Positions 34,735 to 46,440 of a DNA stretch of 64,000 nucleotides are shown here, piece by piece. This DNA comes from Ophioderma brevispina. Its lineage: Eukaryota; Echinodermata; Ophiuroidea; Amphilepidida; Ophiodermatidae. Position 1 is the stretch's first letter; each line of letters opens with the position of its first letter. A model generated the notes under the pieces. That model was given only the letters and a program-made list of their open reading frames with translations, made no database searches and had not been told where the DNA came from. The stretch spans positions 78,758 to 142,757 of the forward strand of contig JAMKCH010007177.1 in the NCBI GenBank assembly GCA_023653785.1. The letters are read 5' to 3'. Both the position numbers and the translations under genes were made by a program.

Positions 34735-35658
34735 TTGGCATTAAAATCACATAAGTCCATTTTCACCCGATCATTAGGTAGGTAGTATCACTGGGGGTTA
34801 GGAGGATCCGTGTCCGTAAACATGTTAAGAATGCATTTATGCAGTAGGATTGAATGTTTTAAATAGGTAATTCTAAATTCGGTACCTCTATTATTATACT
34901 GAAATTATCTTGGTGCATTGCAACTGAAAGATAATAGGCGTTTTGATTGAAATTTGTAAATGTAAATATTACTTTCAACAGAGATGAGAGTGCCAAAACT
35001 AGTTAGTTAATTTGTTTTAAATAAGAATATGATCGGCATATAAATAGAGTTTGTTGAAAGCTCATAATCTCGTTTGCCATACCACCTATCACACAAGTGA
35101 ACGTAGTGGTGTTTAGACAAAAATTGTTGCATTTCGCGTAACTGAACTTACACATCTTTTTCATAACGCTTATAATAGCAACAAATGGTACAATTAACAC
35201 ACGGTTTTTGATGCAAATGTCAGTTGCTTTATATGCCGAAAAGAGTATCATGTACGTGCGTTCAAGATAATTAATGAGCTACATTCCGTTGAGGTCACCC
35301 AAACAAAAGCATCCATGTACATGTCACATAAAACTAATACATGTAATGATCGTGCTGAAAATGTTTTTTATTGGGGTGTTAAATAACAAAATCAATTTAA
35401 AAATTACGGTAATCATGTGATAGAAGGTAAACCAACCCATATGTGTGGCAAAATGTAAATATGATTCTTATGCTTCAGTGGTAATGAGGACTATCCGTTT
35501 TGCCACATTCATAAAATCGTTTTGCTTGTTAAAAGAGTGAGTCTGACTTGCACGTTTACAACAGGGAAGGCTGTAAATTATCATAGCAGATCCAATGGCT
35601 GTAATAACATTGTAATACAGCAGTCACCAAAAAACCGCAACATTATGACTAGCCGCCC
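34735..35658 (+). repeat. Second copy of the GPCR 3' flank
   Basis: Diverged direct duplicate of 33061-33965 with many small indels. It ends at the TAA target site of the long-inverted-repeat element; its continuation is found on the far side at 41253. Confidence 0.8.
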
Positions 35659-36911
35659 TAATAGCCCAGTCCCTAATCACAAAAAAAAATAGGGGGCGTA
35701 TTGTGCACTTTTTCCTAACAGCATGAAAATTGGTATTGTTTATACATATTGAGGCCCGAACAATTTTTGATCGAGTGCCAAAATGATAGCGCCCCGATTG
35801 GCCTACAGAGACCTCTTAGTTTACCCAATATGAAATATTACTTTCGAGAGCTTAAATGCAACTATTCAACTAGTGTTGACAAATTAGGTTTCAGTAATAT
35901 TTGAAAATGATGAATATGTATAGAGCTATGATTTAGGTTAAATCACAACGTGGCTGCCATCTTAGATTCAAAATGGCCGCCATGAATCTTCCTTAGCCCT
36001 CGTATGAGTAAGAATGATAGTATAAAACACAATTTAAGGACAATCCAACATTGCTAATGCTGAGGAGTTCAGAAAAGCATTATGGCATTTGCATTTGTAA
36101 ATAGCAGAAATCTCGATTTTCAAGATGGCATCTGATTCAAAATGGCCGCTAATGAATATTATTTCGATTTTTACCCAATGATGAAATGTACCTCTTGAAG
36201 GGTTGGTGATCAAATTTCACCCTTGGTCAAACAAAGTCCGTTACTAGAATTTTTAAGACTCTTCATTTATAGTATTTTTTTAGATCAAAGTCAATATTGC
36301 TGCATGCATCTGGAGATTTCCAAATGGGCCACCACTGGATTATCAATGTTAGGCCTTACTCACTTATATGAATTTCATATTGAAATTTTGAACTGCTAAC
36401 GAGCTGTTTCGAAATGGAAAGGTAAAAAAACACACAGAATTGGTACTTGTTAAGCGATCGTTGTGTTGGAGAAAATTCCAGCACTGCATAATGTGATGTG
36501 TCTACTTATTATTATTTCATGAGAAGCTAACAAATCCATCAGATTAGAAGTATGAGCCAGTGTTGTTATGTGTATTGATATGCCAAGTTACATCTGGACT
36601 ACCAAGACGACGATACACTTTGTTATATGATTGTTAAACTTGGTCTGATTGAGAAATTCGTCTAGGTTTGAGTTGCAAATCTTAGTGCAAACATAATGGG
36701 GACATTGAACAATTGACAACAGGTTGGCAGTCCTTACTCACTGACTTTGTTAGTAAGTAGTAATTTGTGCATACCACAAAGTTGTTTATGTAGATTTGGC
36801 AATATCCTGACAAAAACATTTCTGAATAGTATGGAATCTGCAAAGCAATAGAACTTGTAATTCTGAAGTAACATCTGGCTAAAAGTTTGGACGTAGTAGA
36901 GGAATTAAATA

Positions 36912-38690
36912 CAGGGTGTCCAAAAAAGTGGTTGCAAGCACATAAACTCCGATTTCTCAAAAACTACTTAAGCTGTGAATTTCTGGAGGATATTTAATTA
37001 TCCTTCGTTCGTATAAATTGTGCAAAATCCCTGACAATCAGCCCACGCAAACTAAAGATATAAACGGCTTATTGAAGGGCATCTGTTTTTCATTCATGCA
37101 ATGTGTTTTACACAGTTAAAAGGAAAACCGTATAAAATAAATATACAATATACGCTATAAAAATAATTATTGCCATCTATCGAGTGGGTTTCATGGAAAA
37201 AAACGAATTTACTAACCCATAAAATGGAATTAAAACATTTTGCCTGACATGGCTATTTGAAAATTCGCGCTAGTGTACATGGGATATTTATATGGTTAAA
37301 GGCGATACTGACGCACAGTAGCGTCATAACCTTCTCACGTGACGCTTTCAATACTGATAAATTTCCTTCAGGCCTGTATGACGCAAAACGTGCCGACCGT
37401 ATCGCAAACAAGTTATACAATAGCGCGAATTTTAAATACGAATGGTCAGACTAGCTGGGTTTAATTCATTGTTATGGTTAATATCATTCCTGTGTTGTTT
37501 TGAGATGAACCACGAGAAGTGCGTCAATAATATTTATAGAGTATAGTGTATAATATTATTGTTGTGCGGGTTCTCCTTTGAACATAATTGTCCGTTCTGT
37601 TGTCGGTGAGCTGATTTTCAACACATTGAATGTAAGGTGTCGTAATGGATATCACTTATTATTAACAACTGAGGAACAACAAAATGCACACGATATTAGT
37701 TTCATAGATTGACTAAATGGCAATAGGCATTAGAAATAATTAAAAACACGCAATGATATTAAGCCTACAGAGGCATCTTAAAAACAATTATGATCAGCAA
37801 AATCAAAACTTTGCCTTAGGTTATTTTGTTATCTTACCTGTGCGGTTTTTCGTTGATAGATAGCCTTTATGTAAATATACAACCTTGTAAACTATGGAGA
37901 CATGTCTCATCTTGATATCATCGTCAACTTTCTTTTAGGAAAGAAAGAAATAAAAAAAATAGCTAGTGACATTTGAAAGTCCTTTGCTCGAGAGCGTAGT
38001 AACATGTTTGCCTGGATCTTTACAAAGACCCAACTGTGAACCAGACCCCCAAAGGTGTAATGACACAAAGATATAACAATTTTTTGACATTCTCCATCTT
38101 TGTGAAGTGTTATAATTATAACATCATTGGAAGAATATGCCATCATTTTCATTGAAATAAGCTAATAAGAGGTCACACCTGTCATTTATTGATTAATATG
38201 GAACTTTAACAATTAACTTGAATCTTAAAATTTCATAAAATCCAATGATTTCTGAAAATATGTTCAAAATTAACATGCTTTACCCACGAGAAACCCTTTA
38301 GAATAAGTATTGTCAGTTTAAAGTTATATTATTAGAAAGATGCAAGATGATATTGTAAGATACAGAACGTATTAATTTAGTAGAAAGTACCTTCAGATTA
38401 GATTATTGGTATTATCGGTAGTCAATGCACACGATTGAGCACGCGAATCTATTGATATACCAATAACTCACTAACTGTGTAAATCCCATTGGAAAGGAAT
38501 TATAAAAAACAGATCCGCCTATATATTCGTTGATATCTCGGTGTGAGTGGGTGGATTGTCATGGGATTTGCACAAGTTATACAAAAGAGTATAAGTAATA
38601 TCTTACATGAAAATAAACTGCACAGTTTCAGCAGTTTTTGAGAAAATCGGAGTTTATCTGCTTGCACCAATTTCTCTGGTAGGGGGAAAC
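36912..38690. mobile_element. Inverted-repeat element nested in the 5.6-kb element
   Basis: The left end (GGGTGTCCAAAAAAGTGG, then AAACTCCGATTTCTCAAAAA) is repeated in inverted orientation at 38630-38690. Weaker inverted similarity extends about 150-200 bases inward on both sides (CCCTGACAATC or CCCATGACAATC words). The right end is less clear than the left. No transposase motif was seen in the short frames inside. Confidence 0.55.
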
Positions 38691-40389
38691 CTTAAAGGCG
38701 GTGAAATGAAACGGCATGGTCCGATTTATTTTCATTAAAAAAACAAATTTCAAATTTGGGTTCTAAATCGGTCAAGCCATTTGGATAGCAAAAGCATAAA
38801 TGGATTATAAGCTTGGATCGATAAGCTCCAAGTAATGGTCGAGCTATGAGTGCAAAGAATATTGGGTGAGATGCCAGTCGAGCCCAATATTTTAAAACTC
38901 ATAGCGAGAACAATTGACTATTGGGCCGTTTAAATTCGTCCCCGATTTTATCATGAAATGTTTTGAATCCGAGTATTTTCCACCGCTTGGACTCTCAGAC
39001 TTGATTAATGTACTAAAACGGCCCATGGAGACTGTGTATAATGACGTGGTAGACAACATTTGGGATTTTGTTTTTGTTCATAAATCCAAGTGAAACATTT
39101 ACCTGGCTTTTAAATTCCTGGGGTATGAGAAACTAGGAAACTTTTCTTGATATAACCAAATCTCATTTTGACTGTAGTAAATGGGGGGGAACGAGGTTGT
39201 CCATTGGGTCACCCACCTTTAATTTTTGAACCATAACGAAAATCAGAAATAAAAATGATACTGGTATGATTGTTTTTTGGGGTGTACAAGTTGAAGCTTT
39301 TGCCAATCCCTTTAAAACCTCCCCTTTCCCTACCAATCAATGTTTGAGTATTGTTAGGCGCATGAAACTGTACCACCATTTCAGGTTTCAACTTTGTTCG
39401 TACGGTAAGAAAAGTGTCCACACTTTTGTTCCAGATTGTAGCCAATATCACAGAATAGCAATGCATATCTATTTTAGAAATGTCCAGAAGAAATGAGCTT
39501 TTGTTTTTAAAAAAAAATCAGCGTAAAGTTTCAGCTAACTTTGCACAATAGAAGTTGAACTTAGATTGGTCTTTTAGTACAGGGCTTCCAATACCTAATT
39601 TTTTGTTTTAGGCAGATAAGTCAATGTTTGATTGGTGTTGTATGGTATGGGCACCAAGTTTCGTTTTGGTAGAAATGTACCTCTAAGAATCTGAAAGCAG
39701 AATCATGGCTATTATACCATTTTCTACCTGTCTGACGAGAGGCCCAATCTTAGGACCAAATTTATCAAAATTGTAAAATTAAAAAAAAAAGTGGTTACAT
39801 GAGTAAAAATTATGCTATTGCGAAGTTTTGGTAATACTTGCCAACAACCAAAAGGACCCATTTATACCACAATTCAACCAAAGGAAAGGTTTTTTTGCCA
39901 TTGTTACACTGTACCAAATGGGTCTAAAAAATGAGGGCATTTGTGAGACTTCATAGAGTCATTGTACTACTACCCTTCCGTAATGCAGGCTTCAGGGGGC
40001 CTTATTGTAAAGTCAGGATACTCTTTGGGGTACTGGGGTATTCTTCAATTACACATCCTAGTCCTACTTGGTCCTATTAATTGGGAATGGAAGCTAGGTG
40101 GAACCAAACCTAACATAATGGCACAATCTCTAGGTGGTCAAAAGCTGTTGCGTGAGCTGTGGTTCGAAATAGTGCTCAAGAGCATGGATGGAAATTCCGA
40201 ATAGCTGGACTTTAATGCAGTCTACTTTATGCACATCACAAACAGTGCCAAAATAAAGCTCCGGATAATAAGATACCTTAGTAGCCGGCTTGGTATAGCA
40301 TATAACTAAGCGTCCTCAAAGGGGTCAATTTTGGAATTTTACCAATAGAAATAGGTTTCGTCAGTAGAAAATAGACCAAATGTGGTTCA
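38691..40389. other. Interior of the 5.6-kb element, nothing recognised
   Basis: Only short, unrelated frames on both strands; the longest, of about 80 codons, have no recognisable motif. The sequence lies between the nested element and the right inverted arm. Confidence 0.4.
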
Positions 40390-41252
40390 GAGGTAGAATA
40401 TTGCAAAAATGGTTCACTGGCAGCCATTTTTCAGTCGCCATCTTGATATCAAGATGCTGCTAATTGTGGCTTCTACAATGTCAGCAGTGTTCTTTCTAAA
40501 CTCTTTAGCAGTGTCAATGTGGGACCGGTCCTTAGTGTTTTTTTCATCATTCTTAAGCGGAAGAAGCGTAGTAATGCTTAATGTGGATAATTAGTGGAGA
40601 TTTAGTGGCAGCCATTTGACATCAGGTGGTAGGTATATTGATATCAATGGCCAGATTTATTGCAGCACTTACTGGACCTTATTCAGTCAAACAATAGCTG
40701 AAAATGATCATTTAACCCTTCAAAAGGTTTGCTTCATTTGGCTCCCGTACAATCCCAAATATAGTCATTGGCGGCCATTTTGAAATCAACCCGCCATCTT
40801 GAAGTATGATTACTGCTATCTGTACATGCTGCAATATATCGTGTGCTTTATGAAACTCGCATCAGCATTACTAATGGGGGGTTGTCCTCAAAATTAGCCT
40901 TTTTATCATTCTAACTCAGTTATGCTTAAATGTGGCTTTCATTGGCGGCCATTTGAAATTCTAAGATGGGCAGCCAGATTGATATTTGAGTAATGTTATA
41001 GTTATATTATGTGCACATTTAATTATGGACCTTATTTGTCAAAAAATGTTGTAGTTATGGCATATAAGATCTTGAAAGGAATATTTATATAGGGTTTAAA
41101 AACTATAGAGGGCGCCTGTAGGGCCATAGGGGAGCTAATTTTTGGCACTCGATCAGAAAATTGCTTCAGGGGCTCAATTATGTAGGTTCATGCCAGTTTC
41201 ATTCTTTTAGGAAAAAGTGCAGAATCAGAATATTGTGCTTAGGGATGGGCTA

Positions 41253-41350
41253 TAAGATTATGAACAAAAGCTTATGGACAACTTGTTCTTTGTTTTAACG
41301 GTCAGATAGGAATGTTAGCCAATGTCCAGAAAAACTCAATAATATAGAGT
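41253..41350 (+). repeat. Continuation of the GPCR tandem unit after the insertion
   Basis: Starting with GAACAAAAGCTTATG, this matches 34008-34100 closely (TTGTTC...TTTTAA...GGTCAGATAG). It is the right side of the target disrupted by the 5.6-kb element. After about 41350 the match ends. Confidence 0.75.
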
Positions 41351-41574
41351 CAATAGTTTTTAAGATAGACCCCAAGTAACTGCAGGCCATTTACAAAGAT
41401 GAGGGAAAAGCTGGTGACCTAAAAGTATGACAAGAGTGGCCACCGAAGAACAGGACTGGGCAAATACAATTTTGATTGCAAGTAATATCATGTAGTGCCT
41501 AATTTTCTTACAGAAAAAAAAAAATTTCTACTGGAAAAACAACTGCATTTACCTTATTATTACTAAACTAGCTG

Positions 41575-41810
41575 GTAATCCAATATAGATGGATGGTTTT
41601 TAAATCAATTGCAAGAATCCTGGTTGACATATAAAGGTGACTTAGTTTTAAGCAATAATCGATAGTGGGGCTTCAAAACCCATATCAAAATATTACCGTT
41701 GATGGAGGAAGGTGCTAAAGATATGGACAACTTGTTCAGTCGGTTGACTCAAAAGTCCCGTTATGATGTGATAAAAAGAATTTACCCAATACACGCACGT
41801 TTTTTGATTA
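41575..41810 (+). repeat. Dispersed repeat, copy 1
   Basis: Shares about 230 bases in the same orientation with 56650-56880, including AAGCAATAATCGATAGTGGG, AATATTACCGTTGAT and AAGATATGGACAACTTGTTC. The internal hairpin intact in the other copy is degraded here. The family is not identified. Confidence 0.7.
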
Positions 41811-42009
41811 CTTTCCCTATCATTACGGTTAAGCCTTAATGCTATTTCGCACGAAAATAATCATATAGACAGTATAGAAATGAATGGAGTTTAGCCTTTC
41901 ATCAATGGCGTTGGTACGCTTTATTTTTTTATTTTATTTTCTATATATTTTTTTGCTACAGTTTCCTGTTACGATGGGTATTATCGGTACTCCTAATTGG
42001 GATCTCCAT

Positions 42010-42730
42010 CACCTCGCTTTGCTAGTCCGAGGGCTTCGCCCTCGGCACAAATCACCTTCGGCGATCCGTCACGACAACATGTGACTGACAACATTTTGGG
42101 GCGTCTACTCGCTCCGCTCGCCAGAGGGGCTTCGCAGTAAAAAAAACACGCCTTCGGCGATTCTGTCACGGATTGAATGACAACCATTTTTGGGGTGGTT
42201 TCTACCTACGCTCCCCTGCCCCGAGGGGGCTTCGCAGTCAAAACACACGCCTTCAGCCGATCCTGTCACGGTGACTGACAACATTTTGGGGAGTCTACCC
42301 TCGCTCCGCTCGCCCGAGGGGATTCGCCCTCGACAATCGTCTTCGGGCGATCATTGTCACGGTTGACTGCCAGCATTTTGGGGCGTCTGACTGCTCCGCT
42401 CGCCCGAGGGGCTTTTCAGGCAGTCAAAACACACGCCTTCGGCGATTCTTGTTCAAGGTTGGACTGGACAAATTGGGGCGTCTACATCGCTCCGCTCGCC
42501 CGAGGGGCTTAGCCCTCGACACTCGTCTTCGGCGATCCTGTCACGGTTGACTGACAACATTTTGGGGCGTCTACCTCGCTTCACTCGCCCGAGGGGCTTA
42601 CTCTCGACACTCGTCTTCGGCGATCCTGTCACGGTTGACTGACAACAGTTTTGGGCGTCTACCTCGCTCCGCTCGCCCAAGGGGCTTCGCCCGCAAAACT
42701 CGCCTTCGGCGTTTCTGTATCGGTTGATGG
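42010..42730. repeat. GC-rich tandem array, about 88-96-base units
   Basis: Seven or so units in an AT-rich setting. Each has a GGGGCGTCTAC-type start, GCTCCGCTCGCC, a self-complementary CGAGGGG-CTTCG-CCCTCG segment, CTTCGGCGAT and a GTCACGGTTGACTGACAACA-like end. Unit starts fall near 42101, 42196, 42292, 42384, 42479, 42568 and 42656. The open frames on the minus strand here are by-products of the repeat. Confidence 0.85.
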
Positions 42731-42849
42731 ATAAAATTTATATGTGACTTTGAAAGACAAAATGGCGTTATGCTTGATTTCGTATAGCCTTGATTGATTT
42801 CTTTCAACCAAGTCTTTCACCAAGGACACACCCTGTTATCAAGCCGCAT

Positions 42850-43060
42850 CTTTTTTTCAGCTGTCATGTCAGCATTACAGGAAAGCAATGTAGAAGGCTT
42901 ATTGTTTAACTTCCGAGCATTATCTGATTGGCTAATCGTACATTTATTTCCATGACCAGTTGAAATGGAAGGCCAATTTTTTAAGCTCTAGCCCTCTTCA
43001 GCCCTGCTACTATTCTTACCATGCTACTCATTGGCTCAAAAATCGCATAAGACACATGAT
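42850..43060 (+). pseudogene. GPCR TM7/tail remnant with 3' flank
   Basis: A short piece matches the end of TM7 and helix 8 of the receptors (TTTCAGCTGTCATGTCAGCA, then ACAGGAAAGCAATGTAGAAG at about 42879-42896), followed by the family 3' flank (GCTCTAGCCCTCTTCAGCC at about 42990). It is the next 3' unit in the tandem series; its link to 41253-41350 is broken by the array and other repeats at 41351-42849. Confidence 0.65.
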
Positions 43061-43249
43061 AAACTTCCAGACGTAGCGACAGATTTCTGCGCGTGAGAAT
43101 GCGTAACACTTGATCTTGGGTCAAAATCCGGTATTGTGCACGCTATAATCACTCGCTGCGACTGGAAGTATATCATGGGCTTTAGTTCCATTGTGACCAA
43201 ATACAGACATAAACACAATAATCCAAATTTTCAGTCGTGAACTCCAACA

Positions 43250-43560
43250 TGTGTCCACTGGTTTAAGGCCAACAAATTGAAAATATCCCTGAATGTAAGC
43301 AAAACTAATTCCATTCACTTTCACGCGGTTCAATCTTCCCTGGTACAACAGAAGATTGACTCGTATGAAACGCAAACTCCAAAACCTATACAATAGACAA
43401 AGGAAAACCAATTCTGACCAAGACAAATACAAATTACTTCCAGTTGGTATACACTCATGAAAAAAGTGAAAACATTCCAGACATGGAGGGCGAGCCTTAT
43501 CCCGACATAACTCTCCTTGAAATTTCAATTGAGGGCGTCAAGAAGCTTTTGTCAGATTTA
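43250..43560 (+). pseudogene. CR1/L2-like LINE linker fragments
   Basis: Two LINE-like pieces in + frames: WFKANKLKISLNVSKTNS (about 43258-43311), the stretch that follows the RT catalytic box, then KRKLQNLYNRQRKTNSDQDK (about 43365-43426) and IPDMEGEPYPDITLLEISI-like text (about 43475-43530), the endonuclease-RT linker. The order is opposite to that in one ORF, so these are separate debris. The 135-codon minus-strand frame here is a shadow of this sequence. Confidence 0.6.
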
Positions 43561-44455
43561 GAACCAAACTAGGGGGGCTGCGTGACTCATTATGGCTAGA
43601 CTTAGTCACATGGCAAAAAAACACGTGACATTTGCAGTACGATGGTATTTTGCACTGTATGTCGGGAACGCATAACAATGTAATGTATGGTTGCCAGTTC
43701 CTGACAGAGTTTAAAGTTTCTTTTATAACTATATTGATCCGAATCCGTGCTTGCATAACATGTCAATACTTTACTTACAAAGAGTAATCTACTATTGAAA
43801 AGAAATGCCACCTGGCTTTGAAAGAGGACAAAAGAGTTGCTTGCTTATTATGTTTAAAAGTTTAGTGGTAAGGACCGCCGCTCGCGCGTCTCCGGCTAGC
43901 TGAGTAAACGGGAGTGATCACTTAAACAGGGAAGTGTGGCAGGAGATAGAGTCCTCCGGGCTCACGGTCCGTGAACAATGGTGGAACAAGAGGGCAATCG
44001 ATTCAGTTGACTCTTCACCAAATAGTTTCACGCTTTATTCCGTTGTTCATCTATGAAGCCCGACTATGATACCTGCCAGATTGATTACTTTCAACACCGA
44101 GTCACTGAAACAGAGCGATCACCGGGCGATCACGATGAAGAGGTGACACAGTGGCCCCACTACCGCAAACCACAACAGGCTATGATTAACGACAAATTTG
44201 TGGCATATTGGCCGCCTGTTCTAGCTTGACCACTCTAGTATATCGCGTCATGTTTGGCTATTGTGGATTGCCTGCCAATGAGGAGACTTGATTGTTACTT
44301 CTTGGAAACTATTTGCCAAACCGTATGAAGACCTCACGCAGAATTTGACCAAATCATCAGATGACAGTATTCAACATTTTTGTGTTTTGTCAACAAAAAA
44401 AAAAAAACACCAACAAACAAAACAAACAAACATCCTATGATTCGTGTACAAAACT
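43561..44455. other. No gene recognised
   Basis: Includes a less AT-rich segment at 43870-44240 with no motif-bearing frame on either strand, and an A/C-rich tract at 44390-44430. Confidence 0.35.
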
Positions 44456-44459
44456 TTAA

Positions 44460-45392
44460 GGCGATTATGGTATAAATCTTCGGCACATATATAACCGAAA
44501 ATCTCTAAATAAAACGTTCCAGAGGTTTTCATGGCCATTGGAGTATTCCTTGCGAAAAATCCAGATTTATTCGAACACTCTACACAACGGTACAACGATC
44601 AGGAAGCTACCATGTTGATTCCGTGTGGTATATTTACAACGCCGCAATACAATACCGAAACAAAGCAGCGAAAAGATATCCCATACGCGCATATATCACG
44701 TGCAAGGTTTGCAACAAGCCTCATCCTTTTGACCTTCGTTGAGCAACAAAGGATAGGAGCGAAGTTCGTTAGAATTTTTATTGCAAGAAAACTACAACTT
44801 TTTTAAAACCTCAGTGATATGAAAAAATTTAAGAGGGGGTTTTAAGATAACTCCATTTCCAATCCATGTAATATAATCATGTCGATCTCCACTAATGCGC
44901 GGTTCAGCACTTACGTACTTTTCAATGTACTCGAGTATCGCTTCTTTGTATGATGTAAGTTTCCAATTTTATTTTAAAAACTATATTTCTCAAGAATCCC
45001 AGCTCATTTTATAAAAATTAGGCCAAAATGTATGCCATTTTTTGATAATAATTTTATAATATTTTAAAGGAAAACGTAAATTAAAAGCTGTGTTTTTATT
45101 CCAATGGTAAAAGTAAACGCGATAGCCTTTCATACAGATGCCCGAACTTGACTAACCACCGATCATCGTTCAATTGGGTTGTGAAAGACTAAACGGCTTG
45201 TGGCAAACGCTAGCGTAAATATAAACGTGGCGGCTTCCTTAAAAATCGTCTACTGCGTCGACAGTTAAGCGTGAAAATGATGTTTTCTTTCTTCGCAAGG
45301 AATACTCCAATGACCATGCAAACTACTTGTACGTTATAATTTAGGGATATTTCATTATATATGTGCCGATCGATTTATACCAATAAAGTCCT
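44460..45392. mobile_element. TTAA-flanked element with about 120-base inverted ends
   Basis: 44460-44575 recurs inverted at 45280-45392: GGTATAAATC, CGGCACATATATAA and CATTGGAGTATTCCTTGCGA. TTAA at 44456-44459 and 45393-45396. The open frame of 91 codons at 44531 starts inside the inverted repeat and has no recognised domain. No empty site in this window, so the target duplication is less secure than for the other TTAA elements. Confidence 0.7.
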
Positions 45393-45899
45393 TTAAGCTC
45401 AAATGGATTTCCCCTTGGCCGGCCGACACCGAATAAATTTAATTTGGTGGAGGTTCTTATTTGACAATTTGCAACACTATAATCAAGTAGGGACAAGAAA
45501 GTTGATTGACATGAGGGACATGAGATGCACCATATTGCTGGGAATAACTACCATACAGGGGGGGCACTTCCATCTTGGAGGGGACCGGGGTATGTAAGGC
45601 TTTTAACTATTTGCACGCTGATCAATTCTGTATAAGTGAACACCACCACTAAGCCATTACCAATGACTTGTGGAACACGAGCAACCAACACATAAGTCAT
45701 AGTGGCATTTGAGATTGCTTTCCAAATATTTGTAGGTCATTTGGGATGCCATCATCTAAAAACGAACAAAAGCTATGGTCTTCTTTTGACTCTTTAAATG
45801 CATTTTCACGCCCCATGAAAATGTACATTTTGGAAATGTTATAACAGAAAGACAAAATTGGAAGACCAAATTCCTCTTTGAGCGAGTATACTCGCGCGC

Positions 45900-46440
45900 C
45901 TGCCGCACGCAAGAGTTAAGACCCCAATTTTTCAGCACCGCTGTCACCCAAAGAACCCCATGTGTTTTGAAATGTCCACCCAAAGACTCCAGTATTTGGA
46001 AAATTGTCACCAAAACCCCCATCATGTATTGGAAAATTTCCATCACCCAAAGACCCTAATTTGTTTGATTCCCTGTCACCGAATTCCCCCGTGTTTGGAA
46101 GCGCCAGACTTACAACACCCATATCCATTTTTCATATGTTGATCCCGTCCCCGGTAATAGACCATTAACATCCTACGTCACTTCTTTTGTTGCCTGGCTA
46201 ATCCATTCCTGTTTCACTGTCACCTAAGACCCCTTTTTGGGAGAAAATTTTGAAAATTTCCCCAAAAGACATCTATTTGTTTGAGTCCTCTGTCACCGAA
46301 TTCCCCCAGGTTTGGAAGCGCCAGCCAGCCTTACAACACCTATCCATTTCAGTATGTTCCCATCCCCGGGGTAAGACCAGTTAACATCCTACGTGCACTT
46401 CTTTCTTTTGTTGCCTGCGAAGCCATTCCTGCGAATCGTT
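45900..46440. repeat. Imperfect tandem repeats
   Basis: Short units with CACCxAAAGACxCC and TTTGGAAAATT recur at 45950-46070, and a segment with CTGTCACCGAATTCCCCC, GTTTGGAAGCGCCAG and TTAACATCCTACGT appears twice (46072-46210 and 46292-46420). Open frames here follow the repeats. 45393-45899 holds nothing recognised. Confidence 0.7.

Larger units (their letters stand above)
35662..41252. mobile_element. 5.6-kb element with long inverted repeats and TAA target duplication
   Basis: The ends are inverted copies: TAGCCCAGTCCCTAATCAC at the left and TAGCCCATCCCTAAGCAC reading inward from the right. Similarity continues inward for roughly 650 bases each side (about 35662-36340 and 40600-41252), sharing TGCACTTTTTCCTAA, TGATCGAGTGCCAAAA and AAATGGCCGCCA words. 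Flanking TAA at 35659-35661 and 41253-41255 is the likely target duplication. The tandem-duplicate flank at about 34001 lacks the element and joins the two outer sequences directly. TAA targets fit PIF/Harbinger, but no transposase was recognised, so the element is probably non-autonomous or composite; another inverted-repeat element is nested inside. Confidence 0.8.

Noticed and set aside
42453..42807. Arg/Pro-rich open frames on the minus strand across the GC-rich array
   Set aside because: They follow the tandem unit exactly and repeat the same peptide with each unit; no start context or independent evidence of coding.
43121..43528. 135-codon minus-strand open frame
   Set aside because: The opposite strand carries clear LINE linker motifs, so this is a shadow frame.
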